From assembly GCA_030998225.1 (NCBI GenBank), contig JAPYXD010000391.1, forward strand, positions 682,001 through 746,000: 64,000 bases of DNA, given 5' to 3'. The stretch's first letter is position 1, and every line of letters begins with the position of its first letter. Below are positions 42,366-54,254 of this stretch, piece by piece. The notes below the pieces were generated by a model. It was not told where the DNA came from and did no database searches. It saw nothing but the letters and a program-made list of their open reading frames with translations. The stretch is from Diplolepis rosae. Taxonomy: Eukaryota > Arthropoda > Insecta > Hymenoptera > Diplolepididae. The position numbers were made by a program, and so were the translations under genes.

Positions 42366-43580
42366 ATAAAAAGAGAAAACTTTTTTTTTTTTATCATTTT
42401 GTATTATATCTGATAAAAATTCTTATTGTGGCCCATTTTTCGCTACTTAAAATATTGTTTATTAAAAATTGTAAACGCGGGACTCTTCGAGTACATTGTA
42501 AAATTATTAATAAATTATAGGGGAGATCGGGGTAGAGTGGGACGCTGGGGTAAGACGGAGTGGTAAATTTTCACGTAAATTATGTGGGTTATAAGATTTT
42601 TCTTTTTTGAAATAAGTAGAAGGAATAATTTTGCAATTTTTGAAATAAGTAAAAAGTGGGAAATGAAAAGAAAACTTAATTAAGATCATATAATTTACGT
42701 GAATACTAAACAACGTTTCAATTTCTGAAAAATGGGTCTTAGTGAAAATTTTTGTCAGTGATAATATAAAAAGAGAAAAGCGATAGAAAAATAATTGCAA
42801 CTTCTGTTTCTGTCTATTAATAATATTAGGGTTTAGATTGTCTTCCTGACTATTGTACGATAAATACAATGATAGAGCGATGTCATGTTTATATAATGTC
42901 ACGTTGATAAGCGTGTGAACTCTCTAAATATCTTTCTATGGTTTGGCATCTTCGATTCTTATTTATTTTTTTATTCCCTTATCGGCTCTTAACTTGTTTG
43001 GAAAATCACTGGTATCATGTCCACGACCTACATTCAATGAATGTGATTCTAAGTCGTGATATTGATAGTTGAATGTGCAATACACGTGATCATGCATGTG
43101 TATCAAGAGCTTGCATTCAGAGATTAAGAATATAAACGTTCGCAATTTTTTCATTCAGATGTTTCATAAGTTAATAATATTGACCCAGGAAACCTGCAAT
43201 TTTATTCTTAACTCAGCCTCAACGTGACTTTTGTGAACCCAATTTTACTTACTTTGGAGAGATGGAAAAATATCAGAGTGATCCAATTTGCAATCTGAGA
43301 TTGACGATAAACTGGGTTAATCTTATTTATTAATTATTTAATTATCTTTATTTCCCTAACTCAGTCATTTTTATCATGAAGATGATGATTGATATATTTT
43401 TCTCCTCGAATAATTTACCTGCTGTTACATAAAATAATTTGATTTATTCATGACTTAAAAAATTTTACGAGTATTAGGTATGAGTCTTCAGACTTTTTCC
43501 AACTCATTGCTGAAAGTTGGATGTTAAAAAGTATATAAATTTTCACAAAGGAAAGCATAAAAATGTTATACTGGGAATAC
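42366..43580. other. Stretch with GGGGTA motif and a 131-codon frame
   Basis: 42521-42563 carries GGGGAGATCGGGGTAGAGTG and GACGCTGGGGTAAGACGG, an end-like motif common in DNA transposons. A minus-strand frame (42507-42902, 131 codons) ends in this motif and is otherwise Phe/Leu/Ser-rich. I do not consider it a gene. CATTCAATGAATG (43030-43042) is a small palindrome. Confidence 0.3.
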
Positions 43581-43660
43581 TGTTTTGTTGAGCCAATCAA
43601 ATTTTTGTGTTGGGTTTTTTTGTTAACCAAACGAAATTCATTTGTTGGCTCAACAAAACA
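43581..43660. mobile_element. 80-bp hairpin MITE
   Basis: The left TGTTTTGTTGAGCCAATCAA and right TTGTTGGCTCAACAAAACA pair, with further pairing inside (AAATTTTTGTGTTGG against CCAAACGAAATT, imperfect). Confidence 0.85.
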
Positions 43661-44178
43661 TCTTTTTTATAAACTTGGATATTCATTTCAATTTTAAGTA
43701 ATATAGTTGTATTTTAATGTATATGATTCTATGCTCTTACTTGTACCAACAGGGCTATCAGTTCTTGTACAAATGTTATGAGAACATTTTCTTGAGTGGT
43801 ACTTCGATTACTTCTAGAATTTAAATTACCTAAAGCTGGCAAGCGGAACGTAAAAATAATTGTGCCAGTTTGCATGCTCGCATTTTGCATTGAAGGTTAT
43901 CTTTCCAACTCGCACTTCAAAGTGTAAGCAATATTACAAAATAAATGGTTGCGCATTTTTGACTTCGTTTTTGTTCTTGGTCTTTTACGTTGCCGGATGA
44001 ATCTTTCTTTGAAAATAAAGAAGTTCTTCATGATAGACTTTCGGAGGTCGCAGATTTAATCAATTGGATTCATTTGAAACTGGGAACTCACCCTAGATCA
44101 CTTGATTTTTTTTTTTTTTTTTTTTTTTTTGTGAGGTCTACGAAGATTAACTCTTGCTCCTATTCATATATCGGCTCT
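43661..44178. other. AT-rich stretch with poly-T
   Basis: Poly-T at 44108-44130. No supported gene. Confidence 0.4.
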
Positions 44179-45281
44179 GTTGTCTAAATAGCCATTTTTG
44201 GACACATTTGAGTTTATACAACTCGGAGAGAAATTTTTTTTTCAAGTTCGGCAAACGCCATCGTTTAGGGCAACTATTTGCCTTTGAATTGCGCCCTGGA
44301 GCATTGCGATGCGATTTTTTTCACTTGGTTCCATTGAGTATCTTCATTTATCTGCGCAAATTCTAAAATTATATTATGTTTAATGTGCTATATGTATCTC
44401 TGTGAAAACAAATCGCATCGTAATGAACCAGGGTGTAACTTAAGGGGTCTACCCACATTACCAATTCCAAAGAGGCCAGAATTCAACGGAGACAGGCTAT
44501 TTTGGATGATAATGAGTATTATGAAGCAACAGAAAGCATACTGTATGGTTCAGGTATTGCTGATTAAGCGCAGGTAAGTTTTTTCACGATTTTTCATTAA
44601 AGAAAAGTTTAAACCGGTTTTTCTCAAAACAACGCTTTTCGATACTTTGTTGATGAAATCTCCGAAACTAATGAACCGATCCTTATGAAATTTTTATCAC
44701 ATATTCTTTACAACTGTAGTTATAGCTCATATCAAGGACTTTTTTAAATTTTGACCTTAACTGGTTTTTTTTGCAAAAAAACTGTGAAAAAAACACGTTC
44801 TTTTTCTCTTTTCGAAAAATGTCCACCATTTTGTTATTTTTGCAAAAATAAAAAATCGTATAATATGCGCTATAGCCATTAACATACTGAATTTAAAACC
44901 GTTTGATTTTTTTTGTTTCAGACAATCCTTCTCCGAGATTTCATCAACAGTGTACACCTATCTACTTCTTGAGGACCTATGATTCACCACCATTTTCATC
45001 TTGAAAAGTGTCTAAAATAAATTTTTAAAAATTTATTAATGTGTTGTAAGAGTGTATTTACTTAGCCTCACAATTTTCATATCAATATCTATAATATAAA
45101 CCTAATGTGGGTAGACCCTTTAAAGGCGAAGAGTTGCACTAAACAATGCAATTTGCCGAACTTGAATGAAAAGATTTCTTCACGGATTAAATAAGCTCAA
45201 ATATAGTAAAAAATGGCCATTTTGGCACTTTAAGGACAGGGTATCTCAAAGTACTGACGTGCTGAGGCAATTTAGACAACG
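44179..45281. mobile_element. Foldback element split by a MITE
   Basis: The left arm (44179-44290) and right arm (45124-45281) are inverted: TGTTGTCTAAAT, AAGTTCGGCAAA and GTTTAGGGCAACT against AGTTGCACTAAAC, TTTGCCGAACTT and ATTTAGACAAC. The centre is occupied by the TTAA MITE at 44440-45123, which interrupts the loop. Confidence 0.8.
44440..45123. mobile_element. TTAA-flanked MITE (family T5), nested
   Basis: The left end TTAAGGGGTCTACCCACATT and right end AATGTGGGTAGACCCTTTAA are inverted over 20 bases with one indel, and TTAA is outermost. Inside, GTTGATGAAATCTCCGAAAC pairs with CTCCGAGATTTCATCAAC. Non-coding. Confidence 0.9.
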
Positions 45282-46620
45282 ATAATTAATGTTTGTATTA
45301 TGCCTGTGTAATCACTCGATAGTAACAGTAATTAAGGGACAAACAGGTTGAAATTCTTCAGCTTCTCGAAAAAGATTACAAGAACGGATTTCTTTCTGAT
45401 GTACTGCATATTAAGTGGATCGATTCCCTATCTTACGGCGATTGTTTCTTTATTTCTTCTTTTGGGCAAATCGTGAAGAAGAACATGGAGGAACTGGTTC
45501 TAGACTTCTGACCCTTTTCCAAGAACCATTCTCATCCGTCTCTCTCGTATTCCGCTTCTATCATTCTTTCTTTTTGTGTATTCATCTATATGCGCAAAAG
45601 CAGGTGAACGAACAGAGAAACCACCAAACTCAAGAATTCCTTTGTTCTAAAAAGTAAAAATTCCTTTGTCCTTGATATTAGAAAGAAATTCGATTTTTCA
45701 TTTTTTTGACACGTCAATATTCTTCTGACGACTTCTTTTTTAATATTCAAACAAATTTTCCTTCATTATATGTTTCATTGGTTGAATATGATTCTAAAAC
45801 ATTTTAAAAATTTCCATGGCTATACTATTGGTCGATATAACACAAAACATCTCACAAAATGGTAAAATTTATTACTCCATTAAGGCCACGTATCACTTAC
45901 AGATTCTTACTTTATTAGCATTTTGTCTGCCAACTTCTATATGTTTAGAATTTCAGTTTTCTTTTTATAATGTTTCTTTTGCAATTATAATTATTTATGA
46001 GAAGAAAGGCATTCTTTAGTGCCTTTTATTTACGTTTAGAAACTTTTAACTCGATATTTCTTTTCGCATGGACTATAATGTTGCCAGAACAATGAGTGTC
46101 GGTAACGTAGAACGCGATAAATGACTCATGGCCTTAAGTGAAATCGAAACAACAAAAAGGTTGTTATGTTCTTTTATCTTTAATGATAAAAATTATAATA
46201 ATACAAAAACACTTCTATGGTCAAGAAAACGTTGATATCTTTTTAAATTAATTAATAATAGATGTTTGCAAAATACATTGTGCTTTTTAGTGTTCTGGTT
46301 TCTTCTGGTTTATTTTGCTTTTTTGAAACTTTTTTTCGTCTACTTCTTCGTGTGAGTTCATTCGCAACAGTTGAAGTTCCTCTTCTCTCTTTTCCTCTAG
46401 CAATGAACTCCCGAGGTTGTTGCCTGCATCGAGGAATGCAGACAGGAGACTCGCAAAAACTCCCACCGTACCATATTCTTATCCTTTTCTCTTTATCTTT
46501 GCTTCTCTCTTTCGATTTTTTTTTTTTTTTTAACTCTTTTTCCGTCTTTCTTCCCTGACCGCATCTTTTTTTTAGGTGAAATTCGGACCCATCTAGACAC
46601 GCGATTCTAAAGTGTCTGGG
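45282..46620 (+). other. Pyrimidine-rich stretch, not clearly coding
   Basis: CT-rich, lower in repeats and partly GC-richer. 45415-45657 is open for 80 codons up to a CAG/GTGAAC donor-like site. 46262-46558 is open for 98 codons with a hydrophobic start (MFAKYIVLFSVLVSSGLF) that resembles a signal peptide, but the end is poly-Phe from a T run. Acceptor-like TTTCCTCTAG (46401) and TTTTTTTTAG (46575) are present. A small hairpin CTGCAT/ATGCAG lies at about 46427-46443. I cannot assemble a gene. It may be untranslated exon or intron sequence of a host gene. Confidence 0.2.
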
Positions 46621-47137
46621 CCTACAAACCTAAACAAGGTCTACAACCTTTTCGACCACGAAACACGAAAACGATCTTCTCAGAACTGCATTGTTCCTAA
46701 TATCGAATTTCTCATCGGCTTGAAAAGACAAAGGAACTGATTTACGTTCTATTTAATATCATCAAATTAAATTATTAAATTATTTTTTATATCCCTAAAT
46801 TCTATATTTATTTTATTTATTTACCATCACCGCCATTCCCCACCAAGTAGTTGATTTGACGATTTTTGACAATAACCGTCATACGCACAAGCGAAGGGTT
46901 AATTACTAATGGTGTGCACCAACTTGAAAATCATTACAATTTGTAAATACCAGAAGTTTACTTTTTTAAATATTCATTCCAACTGCATTCTGTGATTACA
47001 AATGTTGTTTGCTTAAAATAAAATATAGATTTATGTCAAGTATAAGTCTGGAATTTTTATTTTATTTAAAAGTTATTTTTTCAATGTTAAATTACATTTA
47101 CTTAAAAGGAATGTGTTTTTTGTAATAAATTTTGCTT
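46621..47137. other. AT-rich stretch, nothing recognised
   Basis: No supported feature. Confidence 0.4.
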
Positions 47138-47184
47138 TGCGGGTAGTATGCGGGTTTGCAGGCCAACCCGCATACCTGATCTGA

Positions 47185-47219
<35 letters not shown>

Positions 47220-47698
47220 TACATTTATTTAGCGTTTTTTCACAATTTCTTCAATAGTAGAATTTATTTCAGTACATTAATGATTTGTTATATGATAGTG
47301 TACATATTGAAGAGTTCTAAAACATTTTTTTCTTTATTTTTATCTTAATCCGGCGAAAATATGGTCGCCTGAAAACAAAAATCCTTTTTGCTGGCGACCA
47401 CGATTTCTAAACTTTGGAGCATCTGAAAGCAAAAATACAAAATGATTCTTAAAGAGTACATGAATGGTTATAGCCGGTAGTAGAATCGTGAAAAAAATAA
47501 CAAAATGGCGGACGTTGAAACTTTTTTCCCCATTTTTTACCATCTTCGCCGAATTTAGATAAAAATAAACAAAAAAATTTTTTTGAACTCTCAATATGTA
47601 CATTATAATATAACAAATCATTAATGTACTGAAATAAATTTTACTATAAAAAAAAAAATTGTGAAAAAACGCTAAATAAATGTATACTACCCCCTTAA
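47138..47698. mobile_element. Foldback MITE (TTAA right end) with poly-T insertion
   Basis: The right end GTATACTACCCCCTTAA (ending 47698) pairs with GGGTAGTAT at 47140-47148. The arms continue as ACATTTATTTAGCGTTTTTT (left, from 47220) and its complement (about 47660-47690), and remain paired for about 150 bases. Between GGGTAGTAT and ACATTT the left arm carries about 70 extra bases: a hairpin GTATGCGGGTT/AACCCGCATAC (47147-47176) and a T run of about 30. This looks like a minus-strand poly-A insertion. The 136-codon minus frame is repeat-derived. Confidence 0.8.
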
Positions 47699-48460
47699 GA
47701 TAAGTATGTTGTATTTTTTCTTGTAGATGAATAAGTTGCAGAAATAACAATTAAAATAGAGTCTAAAAATATAAAATAGTTCTACAATATAAAAATAGAT
47801 AAGTTAGTTTCTTGATATATAATGTCAGACACTGTTTCACTTATGAACATATGATCGCAAGCCATAATCCGCTGTATATACTCTCACATATCATAATTAA
47901 TTAATCTATTTGTCTCTCTCTCTATAAAAGTTCATTGTACCTGAGGAGATAATAACAGTCGTGATCCACATATATTATAATTTCACATGCCATATTCTTT
48001 TGTAACACATGATAAGCTTTGATAATAATATCAGAAAAATGATACTTCATTTTGTACTGAAAGGAGGACCACCCAGAAATCAAAAATTTGAATTTTTCTT
48101 CGACTAATGATTAAAAAATACAGAAATATCGTTCATTATACTTTCACTTCCTCATTGAAAAATGATAAATTATGAAATTATCACAGAATTGGATCTCGCT
48201 TTCTAGTGTAATAAAATTCAATGATGCCAAAAGTTCATTGTTGTCTGGCTGAACAACTGTTTTAGCAAAAAAAAACTTTAATATCGTATCAATCCTTATG
48301 AATCAAGACTCTATACTATTATAAAATTATTAATTGCAGGCGTAAGTAATGAGATATTACTTTCTCCTTTCACTTAAATTTCGATTTGTACAGAAACAAG
48401 TTTTCATTTTGAATTAAGAAAAGAAGGGTAAACAAACTATTTTTTCAATATGAACATTTT
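47699..48460. other. AT-rich stretch, nothing recognised
   Basis: No supported gene or repeat. Confidence 0.4.
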
Positions 48461-48467
48461 TTTTCAG

Positions 48468-48675
48468 TGTATGTGTTTATATTAGCACACACTGGATGAA
48501 AGAGACTCGTTGGTCCGAATGCATAATCTTTGCCTCGGCAGTTCATCAACATTCTCAGGTTTCATGTCCGTTAAAGCCCGCATCCACGCCTTTGGTAAAT
48601 CTGATTACAAGCCGACTGCCATCTCAGTTTCGAACTGAAAATCTGTATTATGAGCTGATTATAAAGTTCATCTAA
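48468..48675 (+). CDS. Candidate terminal exon, 68 codons
   Basis: An acceptor with a T-rich tract (TTTTTTTTCAG ending 48467) opens a frame with no stop for 68 codons until TAA at 48673. The peptide begins VCVYISTHWMKETRW and includes CIIFASAVHQHS and NLIT. The segment is clearly less AT-rich than its flanks and does not match any repeat family in the window. A donor-like GGTAAAT at about 48594 could end the exon earlier. I recognise no family, there are no partner exons in view, and a GC-richer non-coding block is a fair alternative. Confidence 0.25.
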
Positions 48676-48772
48676 TGTTAAAGCAAGTAATAAGCGTAAA
48701 CATTTTGATAGAAAATAGATTCATCTATTACAAATTATGTACAATGAGCTGAACTCAATAAAATCGTATTGG
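48676..48772. other. Short spacer
   Basis: Nothing recognised. Confidence 0.4.
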
Positions 48773-49012
48773 CCTCGAATTCATTCAGATTGAATTTCGA
48801 GTGAACGGATAGATTCGGACGAAATGAATTTGTGCTTCCGATTGATGTCGGATTTCTTCGGATTGACTTCCGAATAGACGCACAAATGAAGTCGTTTTGA
48901 AAGATTTTCTAAAATTGGTTCCAGATTCTTTCGGATTAGTACCAAATTGATTTTGGATCTGCTCGCACTGGCACGAAATCAGATTTTCAATTGGCACGGA
49001 TTAGAGAAGAAT
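48773..49012. repeat. TCGGATT-family fragment G
   Basis: GAATTCATTCAGATTGAATT, GTCGGATTTCTTCGGATTGA and TTCTTTCGGATTAGTACC. Related to 40925-41110. Confidence 0.7.
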
Positions 49013-49234
49013 ATTGCGGAATGAATTCTATTCTATCTGTATTTTACCCAGCACTAAATTTTCGATATTTGATCGCCGAAGAAATGTCTCAAGAAATACG
49101 TATTGTACGAAAAAAATTTCTGCAATAAATCTCTTTATTTTCAAAAAAATAGTTTGTTTACCCTCCTTTTCTTCATTTAAAAGAAAAATTTGTTTATATC
49201 ACAAAAACATATGTTTAATTTTTAAATTGAATTT
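49013..49234. other. AT-rich spacer
   Basis: Nothing recognised. Confidence 0.4.
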
Positions 49235-50150
49235 TTTTCCCGCGTTACACACTATTTTTTTCTACTGGGGGCTCAAAAAATTATCTTTTCTACTAGCGGA
49301 TCATAAAGTGCATTTTATTGACCTTTGCAGGGCAAACAAATCCCTATTTTGACCCCTAGTAGAAAAAATCGTGTGCAAAACGAGAAAAACATTTATTTTC
49401 CCTAGTTGCGCAATGCACTATTGTTTTCCCCGCATGGGAAATAAAATGCACTTTATGACCTGCTAGTATAAAATAGTACATTGTGCAACTAGGGAAAAAA
49501 AAAATTTATTTTGCGAGTGTGAAGTTTGATGCCCGAGCAAAGCGAGGGTAACAACCACACGAGTAAAATAAATGTTTTTCCCGTGTTGCACACGATTTTT
49601 TCTCTACTAGCGGGTCAGAAAGTGGATTTTTTTTCCCCGCACGGGGCAATAAAGTCCCCTCTATGGCCCGCTAGTAGAAAATAGTACATTATGCAACTAG
49701 AGAGAAAAAAGTTCATGTTGCGAGTCTGAAGCTTGATGCCAGGGCAAAATAAATGTTTTTCTCGTGTTGCATACGATTTTTTTTTACTTGAGGGGCCAAA
49801 AAATTATTTTTTTTACTAGCGGATCATAAAGTGCATTTTATTGCCCCTTGCGGGGCAAACAAATCCCTATTTTGACACCTAGTAGAAAAAATCGTGTGCA
49901 AAACGAGAAAAACACTTATTTTCCCTAGTTGCGCAATGCACTATTTTTTTCCCCGCAGGGAAAATAAAATGCACTTTATGACCCGCTAGTATAAAATAGT
50001 ATATTATGCAACTAGAGAGAAAATAGTTTATTTTGCAAGTCTGAAGTTTGATTTTGATTTTTTTTTTACTTGGGGTTCAAAAAATGAATTTTTTTGTCTT
50101 GCAGGAGGAAATAAAATACACTTTATGACCCTCTAGAAGAATAAATATTT
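49235..50150. repeat. GTGCAACTAGGG repeat array
   Basis: Alternating forward and inverse modules: CTACTAGCGGATCATAAAGT, TTGCCCCTTGCGGGGCAAAC, TCGTGTGCAAAACGAG, TTTCCCTAGTTGCGCAATGC, ATGACCCGCTAGTATAAAAT and GATGCCCGAGCAAAGCGAGG. The phrase TACTAGCGGATCATAAAGTG recurs at 49291 and 49814, a 523-bp higher period. A single module lies at 10165-10352. Confidence 0.85.
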
Positions 50151-50799
50151 TTTGAAGCACTAAAGATTTTCTTAATTCATAAAAAAAGGCAACTGAGAAA
50201 TTTGATCCAATCAAGTTGAAGATTATTCGACCCCATAGCAATGCACAGATTTGTTTGATTTAAAAAAAATTTGTTTAGATGTAAAAAGTTTTTTTCTGAG
50301 TACATCTGCTATACGGAGAAAGTGTTTGTAGCACTGATTTTTGCACATTTTTTTCAGCCTCTTGCAGTCTTCGAGGAAAACTATTAAAATTTATTTTACA
50401 TCAGGCAACTTTTACCAAGAAATTATAGACGTTTCAAGTGCATACGCATTCATCAATGTTGTGCATCTTTCGCGAAAGCGCTTTAGTACATACAGAGAAC
50501 TATAATTTGGTTTTATAGTAAGTCGTTGATCGTGACCTTGAAAATATACGAGCGGCTTTATTGATCTAAACGATTTCGAGATCAATTGCACGACTTCGCC
50601 AAATTAAACTTTGGAGAATAAATTATTGATGTCCCTCAACGTACATTGACAGAAACTTTTCTCAAACAAAGGCGTTCATCATCGTGGGACCAGCCTCCTC
50701 CATTTGATTAGTTCATTCACCCTGTATCATTTCTTCTCACTCAAATTGTTCGAAGTTCATGATTATTTTATCCACCAAATTAATTTTTTAAATCTGAAT
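50151..50799. other. Unique-looking stretch without a supported exon
   Basis: About 50335-50700 is less AT-rich. Behind CACATTTTTTTCAG (50358) one frame stays open about 50 codons, but it has no donor or recognised family. Confidence 0.25.
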
Positions 50800-51350
50800 T
50801 TATATTTGCAAAATAAGGTACCGAGTGTAAAATTTATGAAACAATATTAAATGCACTAAGATAAGTCTGAAATTTGTTGTTTTTCAACCAATTTTTATGA
50901 TTCTTTTTTTATTTTATTCCTTACAATGTATTACAACTTTTTGGGCATGGAAAATAAGGTAACATTATTTTTAAAAAATTACAAATAAAATAAAGATATC
51001 CCAAAATATAAAAAGAAAATTTTGTAGTTATTTTTTAGCAAGAGTGCTTTTCATACCCAAAAATATTGATAATATAACAAAGAATGAGTGGTAAACAATT
51101 TCAGAGGCCTGTGTCTAATACTTTAGATTTTATTCAAAAATATGTTCCAACAAACGCTCATTTCGCTAAAAACCCGTTATTCGTAAAAACCGTAGTAACT
51201 TTTAATTTTATTTATTTTTCCAAGAAAAAAAATGGATTGCTTTGGAAATATAAACACATTCTCAGAAAAGTATAGAGAATAAAAATAAATTTTTTTGGAA
51301 AATTTCCAAAAAATCCAAATTAAACCAATTAAAGGTGGCGGATTCCCTTA
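50800..51350. mobile_element. Diverged copy of TTAA MITE family T3
   Basis: Shares GGTATGAAAAATAAGGTAAC-type text (GGGCATGGAAAATAAGGTAA here) and the end AAAGGTGGCGGATTCCCTTAA (51331-51350 region) with 17657-18082. The left end is not clear. Confidence 0.6.
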
Positions 51351-51856
51351 AGTGTATATTTGCACGTATAGACCAAGACCTTTCACAAGATCCCTCGTAA
51401 CCAGTTTTTATTTCCTGAAATAATTTTCGCTAAAAAGAAAAATAAAACCATATTTTTGCGATACCCACTTGAATTTACATATTTCAGCAGAGATAAGTAG
51501 TGAAAAAAGTTACATAATGATTTAAGAGTCTCAAAGCAATGGACTATAAATATATGGAGGTCAGGTAACCGATTGATTTCAAGAACAATGTTCTTAATTA
51601 CATTTTTTTCCTTGCTATTCAAGATATTGTATTTTGTCTTAAGGGCATGAATTAAACGGGTCGCATAATCCAGAAAAGAATTATTGCTCCAAAATTTTTC
51701 TACAATAGCGAGGTTTTTTGGCTTAAATTTTAGAACATGATAATAGACATATTAACGGATTGCTCTAAACTTTAATTAGTTTCGAAGAATAGAAAAATAT
51801 TAACGTCAGTAAAATTGAAATCAATATTTTTAATTGTTCAAAACTAATTAAAGTCC
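51351..51856. other. AT-rich stretch, nothing recognised
   Basis: No supported feature. Confidence 0.4.
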
Positions 51857-52082
51857 ACTCCCTAAATCTGAATCAGTCAAAATCTACTGATCATCAGTGA
51901 AATTTGACTGTTTTAAATAGCTAGAATGAGGTTTCTGTGAATCAGTAAACGTACACTGATTACTTCAGTGAAAATTAACTGATTTAACAGTGAAAAAATA
52001 TTTTTTAACAGCTTTAATAAAGAAAAAAATATGTTTTAACTGATTTAATCGTGCGAATTAACTGATTTAATAGTGAAAAATA
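51857..52082. mobile_element. ACTGATT MITE, eroded copy
   Basis: The left end ACTCCCTAAATCTGAATCAG is kept. The right end is lost or mutated (AACTGATTTAATAGTGAAAA). The interior is as in 28581-28805. Confidence 0.8.
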
Positions 52083-53254
52083 TTTGTTGTTTTTAATATG
52101 TCCTTCATCATGTCCCAAAGTTTTAAGCAAAAAAATTTATTGTTGTAAAAAAATGTTGGGAAAATTATTCGTTAATATTTCTTTTTGAGAAAATGAAAAA
52201 TAAAATATTTTGATTCCGTAAATATAACTGAAGTTATTCTGACAGTTGTGTTTTATTACAAAAGCCACATCTGAAAATTTAAGATTGTGTTCATAAAGTT
52301 GATAAAATATGCACGTGATTAAAACTTAATTGATCGCCCAAAAAAATTAATTGTGGATCTAGAATATACCGGATCGAATATCAAAGCGGAAAACTTCATG
52401 CTGGCGCCACGTGTCTTGTGACTTAATTCCATTTAAATTGCGTGCTTTCTAATCGCAATTAAGCCCATTCAACTACGTTTAAGAGTTTTGTAGTTAATAG
52501 TCAATAAAAATGTTACTTGTAGTTCACATAATTCAAAATTTTTTTTTTAATTTCATGAATATCACACAAATCCATTTTATTTAAATTGTTCCTAATCAGA
52601 AAATTTATGAAGAGAAATTTCATTTTTTAATGAAATCATTTTTTATGAGAATATGAAATTTTTTTTAAAAATATTCTTTTAGCCTGCTGAGTAAATTCTT
52701 TTATTTGATTTATATTACGTACAAGGTCCCAATATTTTACGATCACAATTATCCTTGCAGAAGCATCATATACGATGAGATCAATCAATATTCTGTAAAA
52801 TCTGATCTCTGATGCAACCTTCGTTTCTGGTTTTGTGTCTTCCGCGAATAAATCGCGATTTTCGTACGTTTGCAGCCGCTTGCCAAACGTTTTTATTGGA
52901 AAATATAAATTAATCATAGTTACAGCCAATCGTTAAGAGTTCGTACAAGGTCCTGTTATTTTTAAGCAAGAGCAAAGTCTCGATCTTTCCCAGGACGTTT
53001 GAACCGGTCAGTCGATTGATCCAGGATTTATCGATTAAACTTGGAACGGTCGTTCCAAGCAGTTCCAAGATACGACGCATTTCGTTCCCAACGACCAGAC
53101 CCCAGTATTACTAACTGGTTTTCCTTATGACAAAGCAAAAAAAGGAAAAAGTTATTCATTCGGCTCGTAACTATATTGATCAAATTTCATTTCCTTAGAG
53201 TTGATATATATCTCGCAATCTTGACCCTTTGTTTGCTAATTTTATAAAAAGTAT
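52083..53254. other. Stretch with one unusual open frame
   Basis: The minus strand at 52636-52929 is open for 97 codons with a balanced composition (KTFGKRLQTYENRDLFAEDT, SEIRFYRILIDLIVYDASAR). I recognise no family, and CGTACAAGGTCC occurs at both ends (52719, 52942). At 53040-53059 CTTGGAACGGTCGTTCCAAG is a 20-bp palindrome with 9-bp arms. Nothing here reaches gene level. Confidence 0.25.
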
Positions 53255-54065
53255 TTTTTTACATTCTCATTATATGAGAAGGTATTGGATTTTATGTGAA
53301 AAATCGATTTCGGAATTTCCACCTAATATTTAGGTTTTGAGGCCCCCGGAAACAGAAAAAACGGTTTTTACAAAAGATTCTGTCTGCATCGATCTTTTTT
53401 TTAAAATGGTTCCGGTTTTATCCATAAAAAAAGTATTTCTGAAAATCAAAAATTCAATTTTTCCGACAGAATATACGAGATGCGGAAAAAATGTTAAGAA
53501 ACAAAATCTACAAAAATGCTTAGGACCATTTTTTCATAGGAGTTATTTTTTTTGTTTATTAATAAAAAATGTTATTAAAAATAAAAACATTTGTTTTCCA
53601 AAATAACTATAAGAGATTAGAAAAAAAATGCAGACAAAATTGTTCATTTCAAGAAGATACACAAGTTTATTTGAAAGCACTGTTTGATCGGATACGTAAT
53701 TTTGGTTTTAATTTTAAGAAACGCTATCGAAAATGAAAAATTCTATTTTGCACCAAATCTATGCGAGATATAAAAAAATGCAGGGAAACAAAATTGCATA
53801 TTTTAAAAATATCTAATACTTTGGACTTGAACATTTTTTCATAGGAGTTATATCTTTTGTTTAATTATGAAAAATAGTATTAAATAAAAAAAAACCTCTT
53901 TCTAAGCAAGACTACACAGAATACGTAAAAAATGTTGGCGAGAAATTTAGTAATTTGTATATAAAGGACATAGAACTCCGAGCGCAACACGCAAGATCCA
54001 CATATTTCAAAGCGCCAAGCGCCATAACCGAAACGCGCGCTTTAGGGGCACTCAACATTTTATTT
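53255..54065. mobile_element. GCGCGAAGCGCG composite repeat, copy 2
   Basis: The left end ACATTCTCATTATATGAGAA, GGTATTGGATTTTATGTGAA. The right side (53975-54050) has eroded GAGCGCAACACGC, AAAGCGCCAAGCGCC and CGCGCGCTTTAGGGGCACTC. It is more diverged than the copies at 18640 and 62425. Confidence 0.65.
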
Positions 54066-54108
54066 TGTATGCAAATGTGGATCTAATGGATATAAAGTAA
54101 AAAATCAA

Positions 54109-54180
54109 GTTGGTCGTAGAGTGCGTCGTTAGGTAGGTTGTAGGTTCTAATCTCGTAGGCAGGACAATTTTTATTAAAAA
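54109..54180 (+). mobile_element. Second SINE type (tRNA-like head)
   Basis: TGGTCGTAGAGTG (54111-54123) fits an A box and GGTTCTAATCTC (54143-54154) a B box, spaced as in a tRNA. It is followed by GGCAGGACAATTTTTATT and an A-rich run. No complete cloverleaf. The family differs from the other SINEs here. Confidence 0.45.
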
Positions 54181-54254
54181 AATTCCAGGAAAACTTGAGT
54201 GGAAAAAAAAATTCATATAAAGAAGTTAAAAATATTGATTTTATTCCATCTATT

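Noticed and set aside
42507..42902. 131-codon minus-strand open frame
   Set aside because: Phe/Leu/Ser-rich translation of AT-rich DNA, ends in a GGGGTA repeat motif, no family and no splice signals.
46410..46460. microRNA precursor
   Set aside because: Only a 6-7-bp stem (CTGCAT/ATGCAG); too short for a pre-miRNA.
46262..46558. Small secreted protein gene (hydrophobic start)
   Set aside because: The C-terminal half is translated T-run sequence, with no promoter or splice support; kept only as a note.
47340..47750. 136-codon minus-strand frame
   Set aside because: Covers one arm of a foldback MITE; its peptide is mirrored by the other arm.
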